DNA of 64,000 nt from Incurvaria masculella (GCA_946894095.1 OX335641.1:11922501-11986500); one strand, 5' to 3'; shown: positions 23,001 through 33,420, counted from the first letter of the stretch. Numbers and translations are program-made. The notes: generated by a model not told the origin, from the letters alone.

Positions 23001-26000
23001 ACTTGCAAGGTCGTACCTGCTCGTCGTCGACATAGTTGTCGTGAGGCTGCAGCGCGGCGTCTCCCCCCGCCCCCGCCCCCGTGCCCCCCTGCTCCGTCAC
23101 GCCGCGCTTGCCGCGCCACGCGAAACTGAAGATCTTCTCCATCTGCGGTCACGCACCCACAAGGCTCAACAGATTGTGCGAGATTCGAAAAACCTATACT
23201 CTCACGCGCGCTCGTCGCCGCCTCAAATTGCAAATTCCATTGAAATTAAGTTTCGTCAGTTACATACCTAGTAAATATTATTATATCAAATTCCCGTAGG
23301 TCAGGACAAGTTTGACGAATTGGCGATTTGTTGTTGTAGTAATAGTTCTTGATGCAAAAGAAGTGACTGTGTAAACTTTAAGACAAAAGAGTAACATAGC
23401 CATAAGTATGAATATATGACGGCGACAAGCGCGCGCTAGTGAAAAGAGATGGGCATTTCTAACTTATTCCCAGTTGTGTTGCACTTCTGCTAATAAATAT
23501 TTAACATTAAGTTTGATTATACTAACAAAAGCAATCTTTTATTTACACTCATTTGCTGGTCTTTTTTTTCGCTACATAAAGGATATGGAAATGTCGTCAC
23601 ATCTTTACGAGATCAGTAGTACATCTAAAGTCCAATTTCAGACAGCAAAGTTTCAATTACGTTAATGTGCAATTAGCGCAGTTGCAGACATACTTACATA
23701 CAGTTGCAGAATTCAATGTTAAAATTACATTAATGTGTGACTGACCTAGTTGTATACATAAAAGTTACAATTGTCTAGTTTGATTGGCCCAGTTACAGAT
23801 ATCAAGATTAAAATAATATTAAAGTGTGATAAAACATGTCACTTTTTGTGAATCTCAAGGAGTCAAATAGGCTTTCTCTAATACATTTAAAGAAAGAAAC
23901 ATGTTTTGGGATTACGAAATTTTAACACTGACATTTCTTTTTGCGACTGCACTTGCAACGGATTTTTTTTAAACAATATTTAGCGACAAACAAACGCATG
24001 CAGTTGCATTTTATTTATTCAAAAGTATTCAAACACAATTATATTGCCCTTTTTTTAAATATTTTTAAAACATTTATTTAAATACACTCGGAATTAATGT
24101 TGCATGCCTGTAAATTTTTATGTGTAATTTAACATTTGCAGTTGCTTCAAAGTTCGGTTGACTTTGAATCAACTATGAAAACAACAAAAAAAAACGTTAT
24201 CACTGAAAACGATCCGAGTCGAAAACAGTTCGTGCCAAAATTTAATGCGTAAAAGGTGTACTATGAACTTATCTCAAGAGCGTTTTTTGTACGCGCGAGG
24301 TGCGTAAAGTTTGGCGCGAACTGTACATTTAAGTACACAAACAAACATATTCAGTATAAATGTGCAGTGATATTGTCGAAGATGTGATATTATAATTTCA
24401 CAAGTGATATTCTAATTTCATGGATCTTCTGCGTTCCTTACAATATCGCAGATATGTTTCAGTGATCTATATTAATAATAAATCTGTAAGGGGTGTTCAT
24501 GGAGTAAGTTGCTTTGTTTTCTAAGATACTGCGTTTGTAGACTTTATGTATGATACTAAAACTAAATTGACGATTTTTAGAAATATGTATGTATGTAATT
24601 ATGTAAGTTCGTCCATAACTCTTAAACCAATCATCCGAATTAGATGAAACTTAGTACACGTACATTTAACTACTCGGGACACAGGATAAGCTACCTAGTA
24701 TTTATAATAAAACTAGTTAGATTGTCATGTCGGCGCGAAAAGTTTTAGGCGTGAAATAAGGTCGAATTTTATTATTAAAATATAACCTACAGCTGTATGA
24801 TTTGAATAGGTTTAAGTTATATATTCATGTTAATATGTGACCATTCCATTTGACCAAAATCACTAGTGAAATTACAGCATCACGGTTTAGAGACAATGTC
24901 AGTGCGACATACATACATATTCAATACGAGATAAATGACAAGAAAATAACCACATACAATTAATTCCAGCCAAGTTCATACAACAACAAAACAAAAAAAA
25001 CAGATGTCCACACAAACAATTTGCAATGTCACGTCGCCGTTGACAATTCGACTCACAAAAGAAGACTTAGCGCCGGCTTGTGCTAGGGACGGCTCATTCC
25101 TCTTCTTAGTGCTGCTCTGCACTAAGGATAGCAGCTACGAACCCACGAGCAGTGGACGGCACAAAAGTTGTATTAAAATATGCATGACTATAAAAATTGG
25201 TATAAGGTATAATTAAATAATGTTCAAATGGTATTTTGAAAATAAAAGCATTGTGAATGTGAAACAAGTAATACTTAAATGTATTAAAATAATAGTAATT
25301 TAGTAGTTTACAAAAAAAATATAAAATGTGGAAAGTGTATGAACTTGAATTATTGCATCAGTGCAGTGTGTCCTTTGGGGAGTAATTTTAAAAGCAAAAT
25401 TTAACTACTTTTTACTATACATACTGCTGTTTTTCAAAATAAATATTTTTTCCGTAGCGTCAAAGATTTAGTTTAAACGCAGTACGTTCTGTGGTAGGGT
25501 TTCTTTTAAATACATAATAGTAAAAAGCAGTTTCGATTTAATCCAAGATTCACTTCCCCACGTTAATAGTGATGTGAATGTAACCCTGTATATGGTGATA
25601 CAATCGTATCTAATAAATTATGAATTGAATGGAAGTCTGGTTCGGTTAGTGACGCTAAAAATAAAAATAAATCAACAAAAATATTATAAACTTGAAATAT
25701 TGGTGTGTGAGGTGATATTTAAAAATAATTACCAAGATAACTAAAAAACAATACACACGGAAGCATTAGAAGAATTTAGTGCCGCTAAAGTATGAAGAAA
25801 TGTACATAATATTATGAAATGAAAAAAAAAAAACAAAGAACTTAAAACCTTCAACGCGATTTTTTTTGCTTTAAACACTACCCTGATATCTATGAGCATA
25901 TGATATGGTTTTGAATCCAAAATGAATTACATATTACTCTAGATTTGAAAAAATATTAATTACTTACCATAGAGGTAAACAATGTACAGAGTTTTTTCTA

Positions 26001-29000
26001 TACCGATATGATTTGTTATTAATGTATTTTTGGAATGAGTGTTGATATTGTATCCAGTTTCACTGGACATAAGGCAAAAAAAGTAGATAAAACAGCTATG
26101 TATTCTGCAAACAAAGAAATCAATTTCCTCGACCTCGATGTCTTGCCAATGCAAACTTTTAAGGATTTAAAAATGTTTATTATTGTACACCATAGAACAG
26201 CAATTCTAGCTGAAATCAGGGAACAAAAATGAAACAAAAAAAGAAGACATATATATCACAGAGCGGCACAAAGCAGCGTCACACACTCACAGCTTCCTGG
26301 CTCTTAGTGTCCAAGTCGGTGCGTTGCTTCAGTGACCCACCGAGCAGTCGCTGGATCTAGATCGCATGCGTCACGTGATACAACGTAACAGAGGAAAGGG
26401 AAAAATAGAAAACAAATTAAATCAAAACATAATAAATAAAAATAAAGAACATAAATACGTGGGTGGGTGTGCTTTAATATCTGTTAGTGCTCTATTCATT
26501 GGTGTGGATTACATATTGCTATGTTTACATACAGAGTGCAAATTAGATATATTAACCCTGTGTACAGTTAAGTATTTTTATGTGTCACTATAAAGAAAAA
26601 TAATTCCTATTATTTACCGTCTACTAAAAGGTCGACATCAATACGAATGGTCTCTATTTCCAGTATCAATTTACTAATATACATACATTCCAAAGAAAGT
26701 GCTACTATATTGGTGTGAAAATACACATCAGAGTGTATATAAGCATCGTGCTTCTTTAAAACATTTTGGCTGGAGTGAACCATTTCTGATTAACGTTAAT
26801 CTTTAGTTAAAGACATAAGAAGAAAGAAGACAGATATATATTATAACCAATGGTGCTCACCCCTTATTTCTGCAAAAAAAATTGGCGGTAGAACTTAAAA
26901 AACTAACAAAAATTAGTTTAACCAAAATATTCGTTTTTAAGTTTACACCATAACCGGGCAACGTCGGCGAAGCCAAAATTACTACACCTATCAACCGTAA
27001 GTGTTAATCGCCATATTTTATGATAGTTAAGATAAGATAGTTTGGTTTTGAAATTGGTCGAAATGAAGTGAGTCAGTGGTAATTGATGGGGGACGGACGC
27101 GGAATGGGGCCTTAAAAAGAACCGTATCAAGAGCCGATATAAGTATGCTATATGCAATATTGGAACAAGGATGATAATATATTGGAGGCATCAAGAAGCG
27201 ACACTTACGACTAGAAACTCGTTCTTGTCGACACGCTGATTACCGTCCGTGTCGAACATGTTGAACGCTATTTGGAAGCCGGACGCTGGCTCTGAAATAA
27301 CGACATAATTTTGACAATAACTACTTTAAGTAATAAGAAAAAAGTTCTTGTTGTTAAATTGCAAAATAAGGCTCTCTTTGGTGACTTAGGGTCTCTTCCA
27401 CCAAGCACTGATTTGCTTATTTCTCACATTAAAGGGCGTTTCTTGCCATCTCGCAATAGATAACAGCATAAAATAATCAGCACTTTAGTAATAAAGGCCC
27501 TTTAAGTGTTGATTAAACATAATCAGCATTTGGCGAAATGTAGCCTTATTACCTTAAGGTGCTTGATATTTCTTTTGTTCTTTGTTCTATGCTGTTCTAC
27601 GAAAAAAAAGGGTTTTGTTGGTTTACGTATTATAACATAAATGCATTGACGTACATAAAGTTATTTGTTGTTTTTCGGAATTGTTTCTTCGTAATTTGCC
27701 CGGTGTTTGCTATCTTTAATTTTTTGAAATTTGATCTAAAACTATTTTACTAAAGTAATTATAACGAATATCACGTATTTAAGCAATCGTGTTGATAATT
27801 AAGAAAACCAAAACGTATTCAATAAGCGGGCAAATTAAAATGGAATAACAGCAACACTCGTATGTTTCGCAATGGTGGTACGGACGTTTGTATGGGGATC
27901 TACTCTGATTGTCGGTCTATTGCTTTGGTCATGTCGATGCATAAATGTCGATTTGATCAGTGAAGGTTCTTTCCGGGTTCTTACTCACTGAGGTAATAGG
28001 ATCTGCGGATCAATCAATTTGTGACGTAACTTGGTGTAGTTTTACCACCAGAAGATAAAATAAATTTAATACGAGTTAAGAGTGCAAGCAAGTTAAAAAA
28101 AATCATGAAGTTTCAAAATATGTACTTACTAGTTAAAATTGATAGAAGAAACAGGTACTCCGTATAAGAGATGATTCCTGGAAACAATCATTTCGGACCA
28201 TTCGTTTAAATTTATTCTTAAAAGATATGCATTTATCATGTACTGAATTCTGTGCCGACCCCTATTATGTAGTCGCGATCACGTAGATATGATTAAAAAA
28301 TACAGGTTGAAGATCAGAAAATGCATAAATATTAGTTTAATGAACATGGTTAAGAAAAATATGAACCAATAAAAAAGTATTTGGTGCATGAGTTTCGGTA
28401 CTCTGTGACAACGTACATATTACGATGTAGCCTGAGTTTACTAACAGTAGACTGTGATGCTTATTTTTAATAATTTAAAATAGTAGGCCCCAAGTGACTA
28501 GAGACCATGCCAGAAAATTCCCTATATTAAGTCTGAACAACGTTTAAAGGACGATCCAATTCAACTATATTTCCGTTTAGCATTGAATGCGATGGAAGAT
28601 ACCAAACGCCTACCAGCTAATAAAACCTACATGGACTTTTACACGGGTTCCAAATTTTATTGCTTAATTAAGTGGACATTTCTAACTTACAAGGGAAATA
28701 AAGAGGATATGCCAGTAAGTTTAAGCCCGCCTGGCTTGATACCGTTGCATTGTCTCGGTAGCTCAGTGTGCGACGCCTTGCGAATTGATAAGGTGGGGAA
28801 GCACCTCTGAGCGCGGTTATGTTCTGGATGGGTGACCATTTTCAACCGTTGAGGCTGGCCGTGGTTCGGATTCCACGTAAAACTGTAGGTCCCTTTCCTT
28901 ACTTACTAGGTGCTAGGGTTAATCCCGCCCGGGTTAGTACCATCGCATTAAATGAACGATGGTCGAAGCGGCAATGAAAATTGTCCGTGTTTTCCATCCA

Positions 29001-31341
29001 GTTCGATGCAGCCGAGCAATATAAGGAAGGTCCTGGCATGGCACCTAGTTCCCATGTGGTGTGTTAGGCTAATATCTGACGGTCAGTTCTGTATTAGCCA
29101 TCCATGACCAGTTACATAAAAAATATATGAATGAAAGCGGCACTTGGGCGTTTGGGGAGCCGGCGGTGTGATATAAGCCCTGGCCAGTCATATAGAAGAT
29201 GTAGCGACCCACCCCTGTCGCGGAGGCTCCTAAAGAGTTGCGTGGAGCCCTTGCGCAGCGCCGGCGTGTTGTCGCGCAGCTGCTCGATCTCCTTCGTTGT
29301 CAGCACCTTGCGCTTCAGTCGAGCTGCAACGTGAGAAACGTATACCTGCTCAACTAGCAAAGCGTATGTGCACACAATGGTGAGATCGGGTGCTAAATAA
29401 CAAAACACCATCACGGGTAGCACAGCACGAGTATCTAGTATTATCTACATAGTATATGAAACATCACTGAATGAGTGGATTTCTTCACGATGTTTTCCTA
29501 CATCTTAACCGGTTTGGTACAAAAAAGTTCCTGGTGAGTAACCAGCCGATACTACTTGTAAGGAAATTTAGTGTAGTGTAGACCTGTTAATCAACTAAAC
29601 CAGAAGAGATCTAGTATAACCTTCTGCTAAGAATACATTGCATCGTGGCGAAACTCACGGCGCGACTCCTGCTGAACCACCGACTCGAGAAAGTCCTGCG
29701 GCGTCATGTAAAGATGGCCGTTGTACTCGGAGGAGGCGAAATTGTTGAAGCGGCGCTCCCGCAACGTCACCTTCACCGACTTGGTCCGCTCTGGTCGCCG
29801 TGGAAGTGTGAACTTGTGAACTTATATGCTAGCAGGAAGACATCGACTCACGACGCGGCTCCTGCTCGACCACCGACTCGAGGAATTCCTGCGGCGTCAT
29901 GTAAAGCTGGCCGCTGTACTCGGAGGAGGCGAAATTGATGAAGCAGCGCTCCCGCAACGTCAGCTTCACCGACTTGGTCAGCTCTGGTCGCCTTGGAAGT
30001 GTGAACTTGTCAACGGATATGCTAGCAGGAAGACATCGACTCACGGCGCGGCTCCTGCTCGACCACCGACTCGAGGAAGTGCTGCGGCGTCATGTAAAGC
30101 TGGCCGTTGTACTCGGAGGGGGCGAAATTGATGAAGCGGCGCTCCCGCCACGTCAGCTTCACCGACTTGGTCAGCTCTGGTCGCCGTGGAAGTGTGAACT
30201 TGTGAACTTATATGCTAGCAGGAAGACATCGACTCACGACGCGGCTCCTGCTCGACCACCGACTCGAGGAATTCCTGCGGCGTCATGTAAAGCTGGCCGC
30301 TGTACTCGGAGGAGGCGAAATTGATGAAGCAGCGCTCCCGCAACGTCAGCTTCACCGACTTGGTCAGCTCTGGTCGCCTTGGAAGTGTGAACTTGTCAAC
30401 GGATATGCTAGCAGGAAGACATCGACTCACGGCGCGGCTCCTGCTCGACCACCGACTCGAGGAAGTGCTGCGGCGTCATGTAAAGCTGGCCGTTGTACTC
30501 GGAGGGGGCGAAATTGATGAAGCGGCGCTCCCGCCACGTCAGCTTCACCGACTTGGTCAGCTCTGGTCGCCGTGGAAGTGTGAACTTGTGAACTTATATG
30601 CTAGCAGGAAGACATCGACTCACGACGCGGCTCCTGCTCGACCACCGACTCGAGGAATTCCTGCGGCGTCATGTAAAGCTGGCCGCTGTACTCGGAGGAG
30701 GCGAAATTGATGAAGCAGCGCTCCCGCAACGTCAGCTTCACCGACTTGGTCAGCTCTGGTCGCCTTGGAAGTGTGAACTTGTCAACGGATATGCTAGCAG
30801 GAAGACATCGACTCACGGCGCGGCTCCTGCTCGACCACCGACTCGAGGAAGTGCTGCGGCGTCATGTAAAGCTGGCCGTTGTACTCGGAGGGGGCGAAAT
30901 TGATGAAGCGGCGCTCCCGCCACGTCAGCTTCACCGACTTGGTCAGCTCTGGTCGCCGTGGAAGTGTGAACTTGTGAACTTATATGCTAGCAGGAAGACA
31001 TCGACTCACGGCGCGGCTCCTGCTCGACCACCGACTCGAGGTAGTCCTGCAGCGTCATGTAAAGCTGGCCGTTGCACTCGGAGGAGGCGAAATTGATGAA
31101 GCGGCCCTCCCGCAACGTCAGCTTCACCGACTTGGTCAGCTCTGGTCGCCGTGGAAGTGTGAACTTGTGAACTTATATGCTAGCAGGATGACATCAACTC
31201 ACGGCGCGGCTCCTGCTCGACCACCGACTCGAGGAAGTCCTGCGGCGTCATGTACAGCTGGCCGTTGTACTCGGAGGAAGCGAACTTGATGAAGCGGCGC
31301 TCCCGCGACGTCAGCTTCACCGACTTGGCCAGCTCGTCCGG
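19929..31341 (-). CDS. MICU3: Mitochondrial calcium uptake protein 3, 5' end not found
   Basis: EF-hand regulator of the mitochondrial calcium uniporter, acting in the intermembrane space. Exons in transcript order: 31341-31203, then a cassette array to 29659, 29323-29213, 28177-28130, 27291-27209, 26356-26291 (possibly alternative), 23142-23017, 22468-22264, 21734-21507, 20528-20371, 20000-19929. Without array copies and the 66-nt exon this gives 389 residues plus TAG. Signatures are YMTPQDFLESV, ISYTEYLFLLSIL, EF-hand 1 DTDGNQRVDKNE, TVHFFGKKG with FMENLQTEVLELEF, ITFDEFKVFCQFLNNLEDF, EF-hand 2 DADGDGLLSYKE, and FIAIMKDRLHRGF. These match MICU3 better than MICU1 or MICU2, especially FFGKKG, ILLRYT and FLNNLEDF. 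Calcium-coordinating positions of both loops are intact. The mitochondrial targeting exon(s) must lie above 31341 and were not recognised. The gene is convergent with PPME1. Confidence 0.92.
20371..20528 (-). CDS. MICU3: MICU3 exon with EF-hand 2
   Basis: Acceptor taaacag, donor AAG|gtaagc. Contains VFAIFDADGDGLLSYKEF with all ligand positions, then IAIMKDRLHRGFK. Confidence 0.93.
20690..20824 (+). mobile_element. Small MITE in MICU3 intron, copy 1
   Basis: About 130 bp (taaggtttaagcacttgccg ... ggttgtcgaaggttta). An inverted relative is at 21785-21912. Confidence 0.55.
21070..21250. mobile_element. Hairpin-forming MITE in MICU3 intron
   Basis: Inverted arms of about 55 bp: ttggacgttggaaagagac, ggctagtttcggc on the left against gccgaaactagc, attgtctcattccaaggtcc on the right. 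Confidence 0.6.
21507..21734 (-). CDS. MICU3: MICU3 exon
   Basis: Acceptor tgttttag, donor AAAG|gtgaac. Reads DFAKILLRYTYLD, then GITFDEFKVFCQFLNNLEDF and ADHPISK; closest to MICU3. Confidence 0.93.
21785..21912 (-). mobile_element. Small MITE in MICU3 intron, copy 2
   Basis: Reverse relative of 20690-20824 (taaaccttcgacaaccttt ... ctagcggcaagtgaatgg). The two flank a MICU3 exon. Confidence 0.55.
22264..22468 (-). CDS. MICU3: MICU3 exon, core helical domain
   Basis: Acceptor tactgcag, donor G|gtaaga. Reads LIKYEKITSENGSDYVQGL, then MLTVHFFGKKG and FMENLQTEVLELEFQEF, a diagnostic MICU2/3 block. Confidence 0.92.
22735..22870. mobile_element. MITE family 3 copy
   Basis: ttaccaaggtaaattcactt ... 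agtgagtgattaagtct; similar text at 37860-38020 and 56530-56710. Confidence 0.5.
23017..23142 (-). CDS. MICU3: MICU3 exon with Gly-rich linker
   Basis: Acceptor gaccgcag, donor CAG|gtacga, phase 0-0. Reads MEKIFSFAWRGKRGV and then a glycine/alanine-rich run ending NYVDDEQ. Its start fits the exiting helix of EF-hand 1, like the K-I-I segment of vertebrate MICU3. Confidence 0.82.
23143..26290 (-). other. MICU3 intron, nothing else recognised
   Basis: AT-rich intron of about 3.1 kb; several short frames but none with family similarity. Confidence 0.55.
26291..26356 (-). CDS. MICU3: MICU3 66-nt exon, possibly alternative
   Basis: Acceptor gatctag, donor GCT|gtgagt, phase 0-0. Reads IQRLLGGSLKQRTDLDTKSQ. 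It can follow EF-hand 1 directly, as can the next exon (23142-23017), so the two may be alternatives or serial. Codon-like composition and good sites support a real exon. Confidence 0.65.
27209..27291 (-). CDS. MICU3: MICU3 exon with EF-hand 1
   Basis: Acceptor tatttcag, donor GTC|gtaagt. Reads FQIAFNMFDTDGNQRVDKNE, a complete EF-hand loop with Asp, Asp, Asn and Glu at positions 1, 3, 5 and 12. Confidence 0.92.
28130..28177 (-). CDS. MICU3: MICU3 48-nt exon
   Basis: Acceptor gtttccag, donor A|gtaagt. Encodes GIISYTEYLFLLSILT, the conserved block before EF-hand 1. Too short to appear in an open-frame scan; recognised from family conservation and phase. Confidence 0.9.
28752..29122 (+). mobile_element. 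SINE with 5S-rRNA-like head, near full length
   Basis: Best copy. The head carries gaagcacctctgagcgcgg and ctggatgggtgacc, a clear match to the 5S rRNA segment aagcaacgt..ggcgcgg..ggatgggtgacc. The body has gatggtcgaagcggcaat and gtccgtgttttccatccag, with an A-rich end. It lies next to a MICU3 exon. Confidence 0.8.
29213..29323 (-). CDS. MICU3: MICU3 exon after the array
   Basis: Acceptor cgttgcag, donor G|gtgggt. Encodes RLKRKVLTTKEIEQL then LFRSLRDRG; starts in phase 1, so it joins any array copy. Confidence 0.88.
29659..29790 (-). CDS. MICU3: MICU3 array exon copy 1 (3'-most, divergent)
   Basis: 132 nt, acceptor gcgaccag, donor CGCC|gtgagt. Private changes: RTKSVKVT, RFNNFA, NGHLYM and VVQQESR. 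Downstream of its donor the sequence leaves the repeat and becomes unique intron. Confidence 0.7.
29852..29983 (-). CDS. MICU3: MICU3 array exon copy 2 (type A)
   Basis: Type A sequence with intact splice sites; last A unit before the divergent copy 1. Confidence 0.7.
30045..30176 (-). CDS. MICU3: MICU3 array exon copy 3 (type B)
   Basis: Type B sequence with intact splice sites; last B unit of the three A/B pairs. Confidence 0.7.
30238..30369 (-). CDS. MICU3: MICU3 array exon copy 4 (type A)
   Basis: Same type A sequence as copy 6; open frame and both splice sites present. Confidence 0.7.
30431..30562 (-). CDS. MICU3: MICU3 array exon copy 5 (type B)
   Basis: Same type B sequence as copy 7, as far as I can compare by eye; both splice sites are kept. 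Confidence 0.7.
30624..30755 (-). CDS. MICU3: MICU3 array exon copy 6 (type A)
   Basis: 132 nt, intact sites. Type A protein: TLRERCFINFASSEYSG and MTPQEFLESV. Confidence 0.7.
30817..30948 (-). CDS. MICU3: MICU3 array exon copy 7 (type B)
   Basis: 132 nt, intact acceptor and donor. Type B protein: TWRERRFINFAPSEYNG and MTPQHFLESV. Confidence 0.7.
31010..31141 (-). CDS. MICU3: MICU3 array exon copy 8
   Basis: 132 nt, acceptor gcgaccag, donor gtgagt, open frame. Carries private changes: REGRF, SSECNGQ and YMTLQDYL. Its 61-nt upstream intron is shared in form by all later copies. Confidence 0.7.
31203..31341 (-). CDS. MICU3: MICU3 array exon copy 9 (5'-most, canonical)
   Basis: Acceptor gtccccag, donor CGCC|gtgagt. 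A 139-nt exon, phase 0 in and phase 1 out, reading PDELAKSVKLTSRERRFIKF then YMTPQDFLESVVEQEPR. It has a unique upstream intron and matches the family best, so I take it as the ancestral exon of the array. Confidence 0.9.
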
Positions 31342-31526
31342 CTGGGGACAAACGTATCTGTTAAAATCCCCTCGACTATATGTTTTGGATACAAAAGCTT
31401 TTATTTCCAATTCCCTTGCTCTCTCGACAAATAGAGACAGATCTATCAGACAATAGAGGTAGCCCGAATTTAATTTCTTGTTTTGGATGCTTTCAATGGT
31501 TCGAAATCTTCATTGAATCTGGTACG

Positions 31527-31774
31527 CTGCCAACGAGGACAGCTCAATCCGTTCCCACGGGCAGTTCACACGACGCACCAGATACCAACGGGTCGTACGA
31601 CACGGGAACCGCCACAGGCAACCAAGTCACCGATTGACCATCGATAAAAACTGCCAAATCTCATCGAACCGCAGTACGTGCTGACACTTGAAAGCAACTC
31701 TAAAGCGACGTTTACAAACGTATGTGTACCAATATTGATTGGCACACATACGTTTGAAAATGGCCCATAAACAT
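31527..31774 (+). repeat. 248-bp local duplicate R, copy 1
   Basis: Same length and sequence by eye as 32112-32359. Contains an internal inverted repeat (aaacgtatgtgt / acacatacgttt). Confidence 0.85.
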
Positions 31775-31775
31775 A

Positions 31776-32112
31776 AAGTATTTAATTAAAAAATCGATTG
31801 GTTATTGTTGCATAATGAATAGGTATCAATGTTTCTAGAAAATCAATACATTCATCAGCAGGTACATTCCAACATCTATTTTATATAGCCAATCTAGATA
31901 ACGCAACCACTTGGAACAGGCAGACCGACATATTTAGTATCAGAGATTCTAACCTGTGAACCAAAATTCAGCAATTTACCTTATCGTGACCAAAAATGTC
32001 GTGACCTCCCGGAATAATACCTTCTTTGATCCGTTACAAGAAGCTGCTCCCGTTTTTGCAACGGTTTTTTTCGTTGCATTTTATGCTTTGCTATTTTATG
32101 AGGTGAAAGAAC
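31776..32112 (+). repeat. 337-bp local duplicate S (half of a MITE plus its flank)
   Basis: Same as 34239-34575. It includes the right half of MITE family 1 and about 100 bp of flanking sequence, so it arose by DNA duplication, not transposition. Confidence 0.82.
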
Positions 32113-32359
32113 TGCCAACGAGGACAGCTCAATCCGTTCCCACGGGCAGTTCACACGACGCACCAGATACCAACGGGTCGTACGACACGGGAACCGCCAC
32201 AGGCAACCAAGTCACCGATTGACCATCGATAAAAACTGCCAAATCTCATCGAACCGCAGTACGTGCTGACACTTGAAAGCAACTCTAAAGCGACGTTTAC
32301 AAACGTATGTGTACCAATATTGATTGGCACACATACGTTTGAAAATGGCCCATAAACAT
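32112..32359 (+). repeat. 248-bp local duplicate R, copy 2
   Basis: Second copy of R, following the S segment. Confidence 0.85.
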
Positions 32360-32584
32360 TTCGATGCAAATTTGTAAAGGCGTGTATAATGGATAAGTAC
32401 AGATATACAAATAATCAAAACGGTCGATCACGCCATTATGCTCTTAAATAAGCCATGTAGTCAAAGGTTTCCGGGCGCACCACATATAAAAACTCCAAGG
32501 ATGGATCGAATGAGCTGAGTGTGAGGTCACGGTTGGACTAAATCCTCGAATTTGATTTTGTTGTTATGCAACGGACATGGACAG

Positions 32585-32805
32585 CCATAATATTTCACGT
32601 AATGTCAAGATATTAGCCCAACACACCACAGGGAACTAGGTGTCATGCCAGGACTATATATCGCACGGCTGCATAGAACTCAATGGAAAACCCGAACTTG
32701 CCGCTTCGACCAACGCTCGTTAAATGCGATGGTATCAACGCGGGCGGGATTAACACTTCCGCACCTAGTAAGTAAGAGGACATACAGTTTTACATGGAAC
32801 CCAAA
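32585..32805 (-). mobile_element. SINE body, reverse
   Basis: Reverse complement of the shared SINE body (attagcccaacacaccac, gcatagaactcaatgga, gcgatggtatcaacgcggg). Confidence 0.65.
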
Positions 32806-32873
32806 CCAGGAACGACTAGTTCTTAATTCGCCGATATGATTATATGACGATAACTTGTGTGAAGAAGCACCTG

Positions 32874-33420
32874 GGTGGCCCATCCCGCTCATCTCCCCAT
32901 ACAAAAGGGGAAAGAAGATCACGCCCATATTTCTTGTCTGAGATCCAAAATTTTGCTCTAAATAGCTTGGTTTGATCGAACTAGATGTCTGATGACCATT
33001 GGCATTGTAAAATTGTGTTTGGTTTCTAAGTTATAAGGTCCGAAAGTTCGCATTTTTCGCGCGTTTTATATAATAACTTTGGAGGTGGATTACGCAATGA
33101 TAAAGTAAGAACATCTTAAAAAGATTAGTCATCAGACATAACTTATTTAATCAAGATTTATGATCTATTTGGTTTTTGTTCGATTTATTACTACAGCAGT
33201 CGTGGTTTACTTTTAGCTATAAGTCGTTTTGAAATTAAAATTTTCGTAAATCTTACCAAATCATACACTATGCACATTGTCTTTTTTGTGGACATGTTGC
33301 ATCTTCCTCATCACGGAGCCTGTCTTATTTTTTGAAACAGAGAAGGTCCCAGAGCGCAACAGCACGGTTTTGTACCGTGCCCGCGAATGAGTTAGGGCCG
33401 CCGGGTTGGGCCACCTTAAA
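32874..33420 (+). mobile_element. MITE family 2, near full copy
   Basis: About 545 bp, starting ggtggcccatcccgctcat and ending gccgggttgggccacctta; short inverted ends. Interior is AT-rich and without a frame. Confidence 0.7.

Larger units (their letters stand above)
29659..31341 (-). repeat. Nine-copy exon array, 193-bp period
   Basis: Copies 1-8 begin exactly 193 bp apart (exon 3' ends at 29659, 29852, 30045, 30238, 30431, 30624, 30817, 31010; copy 9 at 31203). Each unit is a 132-nt exon plus a 61-nt mini-intron (gtgagt ... gcgaccag), with no indels seen. Copies 2-7 are three tandem copies of a 386-bp A/B dimer. Open frames read on the plus strand across this block are antisense shadows. 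Confidence 0.95.

Noticed and set aside
22839..23299. Overlapping open frames on both strands near 23 kb
   Set aside because: Shadows of the MICU3 exon 23142-23017 in its GC-rich part.
28798..28840. 5S rRNA gene fragment
   Set aside because: Only the internal promoter part is present, fused to a SINE body and repeated elsewhere; not a 5S gene.
29659..31341. CRISPR-like or satellite array
   Set aside because: The regular spacing is explained by exon plus mini-intron units; the spacers are the same intron, not unique.
29645..31456. Series of plus-strand open frames of 97-129 residues across the array
   Set aside because: They are antisense to the MICU3 exon copies, repeat with the same period and match no family; the minus strand carries the real conserved exon with splice sites.
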